DNA from: Sphingobacterium multivorum
GTDB lineage: Bacteria > Bacteroidota > Bacteroidia > Sphingobacteriales > Sphingobacteriaceae
Reading direction: 5' to 3'
NCBI RefSeq assembly: GCF_900457465.1
Contig: NZ_UAUU01000011.1
Location: 1,922,001-1,986,000, forward strand
DNA: 64,000 bases
In this document: positions 58,149 to 64,000 of the stretch, one piece after another
Position numbering within the stretch: position 1 is the first letter of the stretch
How the letters are laid out: every line of letters begins with the position of its first letter
Made by a program: the position numbers and the translations under genes
The notes under the pieces: generated by a model
Database searches by the model: none
What the model saw: the letters and a program-made list of their open reading frames with translations, nothing else
What the model was told of the DNA's origin: nothing

Positions 58149-59054
58149 ATGAAATCTTATCGGATAACTCCCGTAAATTTAAGCGACAGTTCTAAATTGG
58201 ATTCCAGACTGGAGCACCGGAGGACTTTTAATCTTCCGAACTGTGAGCTCAACATATTTGAAACATTTCATAAAAGTGACAATGTAATACTTTCATATAG
58301 TGGTGGATTGGTGGTTTCAAGTATGATGAGAGGTAAAAAAGTGATGTCCGTGGAGGGTCAGGAGGCATTTGACTTTCTGCCCGGTCAAAGTGTGATCCTT
58401 CCTGACGGACTAACCATGAATGTAGGTTTTCCAGACGCAGATGAAAATCGTCCCGTGCAATGTATCACTCTTACACTGGACTGGAATACTGTTCACAAAA
58501 ATCTTGACTATCTAAATGAGAGATATTCAAATCATCAGGCACCTTTTGAATGGAAACTTGATTTTTCGCATCAGCATTTCGAGAATAGCATGGAGCTGGT
58601 AGCAAGTCTCAATAAGCTTGTTAACCTTAGTATGGAGGAAGGTTTTGCAAAAGAGGCAATTGCGGACCTGTCTCTTAAAGTACTTCTATTAAGGCTTCTT
58701 CAGACCCAGAACCGTTTGTCAGTGAACAGCAATCAATCAATGTATGACAATCGAATTCAACCGGCAATCAATTATGTGCATAAGCATCTTACGGAAAAAA
58801 TAACTGTTGAAAAGATGGCAAGAGAATGCTGTTTGAGCCAATCATCTTTTTATCAATATTTTAAAAATATACTGGGCATAACTCCACTGGAATTTGTTCT
58901 GCGTACACGCATAGACCATGCAAAAAAAATAATGGCTGACAGTTCCGTTACTGTGACCGAAGCCTGTTATGCATCAGGTTTTAATAATGTGAATCATTTC
59001 ATTAAAATTTTTAAAAGGCTTGAGGGGCTTTCTCCGGGCCAATATAGACACTGA
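58149..59054 (+). CDS. AraC family regulator next to fdhA
   Basis: 301 residues. The N-terminal domain (NVILSYSGGLVVSSMMRGKK, FDFLPGQSVILPDGLTMNVG) resembles the AraC_N ligand domain. The C-terminal HTH pair is ITVEKMARECCLSQSSFYQY, FKNILGITPLEFVLRTRIDH, and SVTVTEACYASGFNNVNHFI, then LSPGQYR. It is convergent with fdhA, separated by a bidirectional terminator. It may control fdhA and the genes to its left. It and the AraC gene at 50075 are different subtypes. Confidence 0.85.
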   Translation: MKSYRITPVNLSDSSKLDSRLEHRRTFNLPNCELNIFETFHKSDNVILSYSGGLVVSSMMRGKKVMSVEGQEAFDFLPGQSVILPDGLTMNVGFPDADENRPVQCITLTLDWNTVHKNLDYLNERYSNHQAPFEWKLDFSHQHFENSMELVASLNKLVNLSMEEGFAKEAIADLSLKVLLLRLLQTQNRLSVNSNQSMYDNRIQPAINYVHKHLTEKITVEKMARECCLSQSSFYQYFKNILGITPLEFVLRTRIDHAKKIMADSSVTVTEACYASGFNNVNHFIKIFKRLEGLSPGQYRH

Positions 59055-59110
59055 TTAACGCAAAGTGCGCGTTAAATAGGTATGTAATTGGTTAAGCTGA
59101 GAAATTAAAA

Positions 59111-59150
59111 AAAGGTGGGACATTTATTCGATGCCCCACCTTTACTTTTT
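59111..59150. terminator. Bidirectional terminator between araC and fdhA
   Basis: AAAGGTGGG (59111-59119) and CCCACCTTT (59135-59143), flanked by A and T runs on either side. A second small palindrome (TTAACGC ... GCGTTAA, 59055-59075) lies just after the araC stop. Confidence 0.85.
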
Positions 59151-59169
59151 ATTTTCGCTCTACATGAGT

Positions 59170-60369
59170 TTACGAACGGTTTTTTATCATGCCATGTGGA
59201 TCGATAATAAACTTTTTGCTTGAACCATCCGAAAAGTCTTTATAGGCTTGTGGTGCTTCGTCAAGACTGATAACCTGCGGGTTCATGATCGTTTTCATCG
59301 AGATACGGCCCCATAGAATGGCCTGCATAATTTGATAGTTGTAACGTCCAATTGGAGCCATTCCCGTTTGAATATGCAATGACTTAAGCCAACCTTTTCC
59401 CCAGTCGACAGTCAGTTTACCGTGCTTAGCGTTCTCATCACGTCCTCCTGGGTCAGAAGGAGTATAGATACCTGGAATCCCTATACCTCCGCTTGCGCGG
59501 ACAACATCGAAAAGATCATTGATAACTGCATTGGGATTTTCTTTTTTGTAGTCTTCATCACCATGTCCATGTGCCTCATAACCTACGGCATCCACACCGG
59601 CATCCACTTCCGGTACTCCGAGAATCTGTTCGATCTGTTCTGCTACACTGGCATCAAGGGTAAGATCAACAGTTTCCATTCCCGCCTGTTTGACAAGTTC
59701 CAACCGCTCCTTGTTCATATCTCCCACAATAACGCAGGAAGCTCCAAGAAGCTTTGCTGATTCTGCAGCACAGCGTCCCACTGGTCCAGCACCAGCAATA
59801 TAAACAGTAGATCCTGTTGTAACACCAGCAGCATACGCGCCATGATATCCTGTTGGGAGAATGTCAGATACTAATGTGAGATCTAAAATCTTTTCCAGCG
59901 CTTGTTCTCTATCTGGAAACTTAAGGAGCTGAAAGTCAGCATAGGGGATAAGACAATATTCAGATTGGCCACCTAACCAGCCTCCCAGGTCAAACCCATA
60001 AGCGCCAACAGGAGCATCCGGATTAACGGTCTCGCAGACGTCGGTATTTCCATTTTTACAGTTTCTGCACCGTCCGCAGGAAACGTTGAAAGGGACTGAA
60101 ACGATGTCACCTACCTTGATGAATTCTACGTCTTTTCCAATTTCAACTACTTCGCCTGTGATTTCATGACCCAATACGTGTCCCACAGGTACTGAGAAAC
60201 GTCCCCTAAAAATGTGCTGGTCACTGCCACAAATATTTGTGGAGACCACTTTAATGATTACCGCATGATGAATGTCCTTTCCCTTGGGGTTCTGGAATGT
60301 GGGATAGGCAATTTCATTTACTTCTAAGTTCCATGGGCCTTTGTAGACCACTCCTCTGTTACTAGCCAT
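59170..60369 (-). CDS. fdhA: Glutathione-independent formaldehyde dehydrogenase
   Basis: 399 residues, the length of Pseudomonas-type FDH. The start MASNRGVVYKGPWNLEVNEI is typical. Catalytic zinc ligands lie in STNICGSDQH and GHVLGHEITG, the structural zinc cysteines in CGRCRNCKNGNTDVC, and the coenzyme motif is IAGAGPVGRCAAESAKLLGA. The long family insert (AVGYEAHGHGDEDYKKENPN) that shields bound NAD is present. The enzyme oxidises formaldehyde, and related members dismutate aldehydes, without glutathione. It forms the second, linear detoxification route of the island. The opposite orientation implies separate control. Confidence 0.92.
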   Translation of the reverse strand: MASNRGVVYKGPWNLEVNEIAYPTFQNPKGKDIHHAVIIKVVSTNICGSDQHIFRGRFSVPVGHVLGHEITGEVVEIGKDVEFIKVGDIVSVPFNVSCGRCRNCKNGNTDVCETVNPDAPVGAYGFDLGGWLGGQSEYCLIPYADFQLLKFPDREQALEKILDLTLVSDILPTGYHGAYAAGVTTGSTVYIAGAGPVGRCAAESAKLLGASCVIVGDMNKERLELVKQAGMETVDLTLDASVAEQIEQILGVPEVDAGVDAVGYEAHGHGDEDYKKENPNAVINDLFDVVRASGGIGIPGIYTPSDPGGRDENAKHGKLTVDWGKGWLKSLHIQTGMAPIGRYNYQIMQAILWGRISMKTIMNPQVISLDEAPQAYKDFSDGSSKKFIIDPHGMIKNRS

Positions 60370-60933
60370 AATGTTTTATTTTGATGGTTTATAAATGTTT
60401 GTATTCCCTCATTCTGTGAGGATTATATATTAAAATTAAGCAATATTTAGTCCGATAAAACATGTTGAACTCAGTAACGGAGAATGCTTATTCTAATATC
60501 AAGGATCGTTCTATTGTTCTGTGATCCAGTTATGATGAGAATAGTAGAAACCTTGCTTTTTAAAGCACTTATAATTTATGGAGCGAGACCTATTTTTGTA
60601 AGATTTTAGTATAAAATTTATCCAGTAATGTTTGGGAATAATGACTTACCAGAATTTTATTTTTGGGATAAACCAAATCTGTAATGAATACTAAACGCGA
60701 ATAAGTAAGATATGAATCAGTAAAAGAAATTACTGGAATCATTTTCAAAAAAATGCATAACCGCCAGCTTCTAAAGCCTGACGGTTTTTTTTGTTTCCCG
60801 GTACTCACATTAGGAAAACAACGGCAAACTTAGTACCTCTCATACCACCAGCCCCCAACTCTGATACTATCTGCAACACCTTTGTTTCCAAGCCCGCATA
60901 GGCGGGTATTACAAACTTAAAATGTAATGAAAC
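60370..60933. other. Junction region between cargo and the traE operon
   Basis: 564 bases without a convincing gene. The left part holds the fdhA promoter region (minus strand). A terminator-like hairpin is listed at 60759-60792. The right part is the traE leader, with a small CCCGC...GCGGG palindrome near 60893. This should contain the right-hand edge of the 30-kb insertion; I saw no flanking direct repeat or integrase. Confidence 0.5.
60759..60792 (+). terminator. Terminator before traE
   Basis: AACCGCCAG and CTGACGGTT form a 9-bp stem with one mismatch, followed by eight T residues. It shields the tra operon from upstream transcription. Confidence 0.75.
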
Positions 60934-61242
60934 ATGAAAAAATCAAGACAAAAAATTCTGCTGGCGTTGCTGTTTATTTCGCTTATCAGCAATGGGACTT
61001 TTGCGCAGGGAAATGGTGCTGCAGGTATCCAGGAAGCCACGCAGATGGTTACAAGCTATTTTGATCCGGCAACAAAGCTGATCTATGCTATCGGTGCTGT
61101 GGTCGGACTGATCGGAGGTGTTAAAGTGTACAACAAATTCAGTTCGGGTGACCCTGACACTTCAAAGACAGCGGCGAGCTGGTTCGGCGCCTGTATATTC
61201 CTGATTGTCGCTGCGACCATTTTGCGATCATTTTTCCTTTAG
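60934..61242 (+). CDS. traE: TraE (DUF4134) conjugal protein
   Basis: 102 residues: signal peptide (ALLFISLISNGTFAQG), then two membrane helices (LIYAIGAVVGLIGGVKVYNK and FGACIFLIVAATILRSFFL) around a SGDPDTSKTAASW loop. This is the DUF4134 family, TraE in CTnDOT naming, placed like a VirB2-type channel component. Normally traF follows directly; here a methylase gene is inserted between. Confidence 0.9.
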   Translation: MKKSRQKILLALLFISLISNGTFAQGNGAAGIQEATQMVTSYFDPATKLIYAIGAVVGLIGGVKVYNKFSSGDPDTSKTAASWFGACIFLIVAATILRSFFL

Positions 61243-61268
61243 GCTAACCCGATTAATTTTTTTCAATT

Positions 61269-62123
61269 ATGGCAAAAAATAAGATGGTTACGCCACTGAC
61301 GTATTATGGCGGAAAGCAACAGCTGGCCAAGATCATTATACCGCTTATTCCACCCCATTATACCTACGTTGAACCGTTTGTTGGGGGAGGAGCGATATTC
61401 TGGTCAAAACCAAGGTCTGAGGTTGAGGTGATCAACGATTACAACCGTGAGCTGATCAATTTTTACGAGATGGTCAAAAATCAGTTTGTTGAACTGGAAA
61501 AAATGATCCGAATAACGCTTCACAGTAGATCCCTTCATAGCGATGCGCTGGTGATCTATAACAATCCCCATCTCTTTGACAGATTACAACGAGCCTGGGC
61601 AGTCTGGGTTCTATGCAATCAGTCTTTCAGCGCAAAGATCGGTGATTCATGGGGTTATGATGTTCGGGATCAGACTTCCACTAGAAGATTGAGTAATAAG
61701 CGAGCATCATTCTCCGAGGAATATGCTATACGACTTCAGAATGTTCAGATCGAAAATACGGATGCTATTCGGATTATTAATTCAAGAGATCATGAAAAGG
61801 CTTTTCACTATTGTGATCCGCCTTATTTTAACAGTGACTGCGGTCATTACGACGGGTACAGCAAACATGATTTTGAATCTCTTCTATTATGCCTGTCCCG
61901 TGCAAAAGGCAAATTTCTATTGAGCAGTTATCCCAGTGATCTCCTGAACAAATTTAGCCGGGATCTTAATTGGCACACTGTCAAAATGCAGAAAGATGTA
62001 CTGGTCGATAAACATTCCGGAAAAGTACCCAAGAAAAAGATCGAAGTGCTGACCGCCAACTATGACCTTGCTATCGTGCAGGGGACCCTAAACTTTAAAT
62101 CCCAAGAACATGAAAACCTATAA
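61269..62123 (+). CDS. D12-class DNA adenine-N6 methyltransferase (Dam-like)
   Basis: 284 residues. SAM-binding PLTYYGGKQQLAKIIIPLIP and FVGGGAIFW at the N-terminus, and the catalytic CDPPYFNSDCGHYDGYSKHD (DPPY) near residue 180. The D12 class modifies adenine in short sites such as GATC. It sits inside the tra operon between traE and traF and its end overlaps the traF start by 14 bases, so it is translated with the transfer genes. It may mark incoming DNA against host restriction. Such genes do occur at this site in some Bacteroidota ICEs. Confidence 0.88.
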   Translation: MAKNKMVTPLTYYGGKQQLAKIIIPLIPPHYTYVEPFVGGGAIFWSKPRSEVEVINDYNRELINFYEMVKNQFVELEKMIRITLHSRSLHSDALVIYNNPHLFDRLQRAWAVWVLCNQSFSAKIGDSWGYDVRDQTSTRRLSNKRASFSEEYAIRLQNVQIENTDAIRIINSRDHEKAFHYCDPPYFNSDCGHYDGYSKHDFESLLLCLSRAKGKFLLSSYPSDLLNKFSRDLNWHTVKMQKDVLVDKHSGKVPKKKIEVLTANYDLAIVQGTLNFKSQEHENL

Positions 62124-62478
62124 CATCAATAAAGGTATCGGCTGTACAGTCGAATTTAAAGGGTTGAAAGCGCAGTATCTCTTCGGATTTGCCGGAGGAT
62201 TGTTATTGGTCCTGATCCTGGTTATGGTGCTGTACATGGCTGACGTAAATATGTATATCTGCCTTTCGGTCGGCTGTATTTCTGCATCGCTGATTGTTTG
62301 GAAAACTTTCAGTCTGAACAACAAGTACGGTGAACATGGGCTGATGAAGCTAGGTGCGAAAAGAAAGCATCCACAATTTATCATCACCCGTAAACCTGTA
62401 CAATCTTACCTTAAATACTCGGTTGCAAAAGGTGAGAAAATCCAAAATTTTAACACTAAATCTTCAAGGCTATCATGA
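62110..62478 (+). CDS. traF: TraF (DUF4133) conjugal protein
   Basis: 122 residues: INKGIGCTVEFKGLKAQYLF, then two membrane helices (FAGGLLLVLILVMVLYMADV, MYICLSVGCISASLIVWKTF) and a cytoplasmic KYGEHGLMKLGAKRKHP segment. This is the DUF4133/TraF family, a VirB3-like inner-membrane part of the mating apparatus. It overlaps traG by 4 bases. Confidence 0.9.
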   Translation: MKTYNINKGIGCTVEFKGLKAQYLFGFAGGLLLVLILVMVLYMADVNMYICLSVGCISASLIVWKTFSLNNKYGEHGLMKLGAKRKHPQFIITRKPVQSYLKYSVAKGEKIQNFNTKSSRLS

Positions 62479-64000
62479 GAAATATCTCTAAAACAACTAC
62501 GTTAGAAAGCCGTTTTCCCCTCCTTGCAATTGAGAACGATTGTATTATATCGAAAGAAGGAGACCTTACGGTGTGTTTCCGTGTAAGGCTACCGGAAATT
62601 TTTACGGTGGGCACGGATGTATACGAATCCATTCATTCCTCATGGAGTAAAGCGATCAAGACTTTGCCTGATTATAGTATCCTGCACAAACAGGACTGGT
62701 ATTTAAAGGAAAACTATCAGCCGGATCTTGAAAGAATTGAACATAGTTTTTTGTCGCGTTCTTTCCAGCTGCATTTTAATGAGCGGCCGTTTCTGAACCA
62801 CTACTGTTATATTTTCCTTACAAAGACCACAAAAGCAAGGATGCAGTCCCAGAGCAATTTTAGCAGTTTGTGCAGGGGCAATCTTGTTCCAAAAGAAATA
62901 AGGGATAAGGAAGGAATGCGGCGTTTCTTGGAATCGGTAAGCCAGTTCCAGCGTATCATCAATGACAGTGGTCATATAACAATGGATCAGCTGGGTGAAG
63001 CTGAAATATTGGGGAGCGAAGGGAAAACCGGAATCCTTGAACAGTATTTTACACTGTCACGTGATGCCAATCCCGTTCTGCAGGATATGGCTCTGGGAGC
63101 AGAGGAACTTAGGATAGGAAGTAAGAGGATGGTACTTCATACCTTATCCAGTACAGACGATCTTCCGGGAGCTGTTTCAGACTGCAATCGCTATGATAGG
63201 CTTTCCACAGATCGCAGTGATTGTATGTTGTCTTTTGCCAGTCCTGTGGGGCTGATGCTGAGCTGTGACCACATCTATAACCAGTACCTGTTCATCGATA
63301 ATAGTTCTGAAAACCTTAAGAAATTTGAGAAGTCCGCCAGAAATATGCACTCATTGGCACGTTATAGCCGGGCGAACCAGATCAATAAAGAATGGATAGA
63401 GCGTTATCTGAATGAAGCACACTCCCACGGTTCACCATCGATCCGGGCTCATTATAATGTATTTGCGTGGAGTGAAGACCGCCAGGAGCTACGCAACCTG
63501 AAAAATGATGTCGGAAGTGCGCTTGCGTTAATGGAATGTAAGCCCCGTCATAATACCGTAGATGCTGCCACTTTATATTGGGCGGGAATTCCGGGCAATG
63601 CCGGAGATTTTCCTGCCGAAGAATCCTTTTACACTTTCATCGAACCGGCATTGTGTTTTTTTACGCAGGAGACCAACTATCAGAATTCACTTTCTCCTTT
63701 TGGGATCAAGCTTGCGGACAGGCTGACTGGGAAACCGGTGCATTTGGATATCAGTGATCTTCCCATGAAAAAGGGGATTATCACGAATAGAAACCGTTTC
63801 ATCTTAGGGCCATCTGGGGGTTGGCGGGCTATTCTTAATTGAGTAGCCCGCCAGCCCACCCAAAAAATGGAAGTGGAAAATCATTCTTCACCAATCATAT
63901 GGTGAGACAGTATTATGAGCAAGGAACTCATGTGCTATTAGTTGATACGGGTAACTCTTATCAGGGTCTTTGCGAACTGATCAAAGGTAAGACTAAGGGA
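62475..64000 (+). pseudogene. traG: TraG (VirB4-like conjugation ATPase), interrupted; runs off the window
   Basis: The first 455 codons are a normal VirB4/TraG N-terminal part (LESRFPLLAIENDCIISKEG, LHTLSSTDDLPGAVSDCNRY, PGNAGDFPAEESFYTFIEPA). The frame breaks inside the Walker A motif: FILGPSG is followed by WRAILN and TGA (63840). Another frame resumes at 63869 with GSGKSFFTNHMVRQYYEQGT, the second half of the same motif, and stays open to the window end. Removing 53 bases restores FILGPSGSGKSFFTNH exactly. Without it no ATPase and no mating channel would form. The gene end lies outside the window. Confidence 0.88.
63816..63868. repeat. 53-nt palindromic insert in the traG Walker A motif
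   Basis: The insert carries a perfect 10-bp inverted repeat, TGGCGGGCTA (63822-63831) and TAGCCCGCCA (63844-63853), around a 12-base loop. Further pairs between the G run before it and GCCCACCC after it lengthen the stem to about 15-16 bp. TGG occurs at both edges, so the exact ends are ambiguous by a few bases and a 2-3 bp target duplication is possible. It encodes nothing. It is compatible with a tiny palindromic mobile element or, less likely, a translational bypass element. Confidence 0.75.

Noticed and set aside
60590..60808. Possible 72-codon gene on the minus strand before traE
   Set aside because: It runs through the terminator hairpin at 60759-60792 and has no recognisable pattern or ribosome-binding sequence.
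63816..63868. Rho-independent terminator inside traG
   Set aside because: The hairpin is followed by A residues, not T residues, on the plus strand, and on the minus strand the T run comes before it.

Overview
The window looks like part of a Bacteroidota chromosome, most likely Sphingobacteriaceae or Chitinophagaceae. The clues are SusC/SusD outer-membrane proteins controlled by a FecR/ECF-sigma pair, TAnnTTTG promoters, and the RteC, TopB, Mob and Tra gene set of CTnDOT-type integrative conjugative elements (ICEs). Almost the whole window reads as one ICE carrying several blocks of cargo. Neither end of the element is visible: no integrase and no tRNA attachment site were found.

Layout. 1-10.5 kb is the regulation/excision/DNA-processing block: RteC-like end, HTH protein, DUF3945 protein, topoisomerase III, DUF1896, and a giant methylase-helicase. 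10.7-12.3 kb holds a convergent pair: an Imm22-type immunity protein and an ADP-ribosyltransferase-like protein. 12.4-24.9 kb is the mob region (coupling protein, relaxase MobB, MobA, all minus strand). It is split by cargo: a META lipoprotein, a low-affinity iron permease family protein, a phosphoesterase, and a redox cluster with an AraC regulator. 24.9-26.9 kb is a non-coding region with palindromes and iteron-like repeats, the best place for oriT. 26.9-30.3 kb carries parA and early tra genes. 30.5-60.4 kb is a second, large cargo block. 60.9-64 kb resumes conjugation with traE, a Dam-type methylase, traF and traG.

The large cargo block has a SusC/SusD locus with its own sigma/anti-sigma pair, a Na+/H+ antiporter, and then what appears to be a formaldehyde island. 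That island encodes every enzyme of the dissimilatory ribulose monophosphate cycle: 3-hexulose-6-phosphate synthase (hxlA), 6-phospho-3-hexuloisomerase (hxlB), glucose-6-phosphate isomerase (pgi), glucose-6-phosphate dehydrogenase (zwf), 6-phosphogluconolactonase (pgl) and 6-phosphogluconate dehydrogenase (gnd). Together they can oxidise formaldehyde to CO2 while regenerating ribulose 5-phosphate. Around them sit an iron-dependent alcohol dehydrogenase, a glutathione-independent formaldehyde dehydrogenase (fdhA), two AraC regulators, a bestrophin-type channel, a SemiSWEET, and extra uvrB and uvrA genes. The promoters of hxlB and of the iron alcohol dehydrogenase, 8 kb apart, share a near-identical ~39-bp element at exactly the same distance from the -7 box. 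This points to a common regulon.

Many transfer genes are broken. DUF3945 and topB carry a dense run of apparent one-base deletions. Single shifts hit the methylase-helicase, a TraD-like gene, an ICE hypothetical gene, a DoxX gene and two alcohol dehydrogenases. TraG is interrupted inside its Walker A motif by a 53-nt palindromic insert. Read literally, the element may be losing mobility while most cargo stays intact. Clustered sequencing error is the competing explanation for the one-base shifts, but not for the traG insert.
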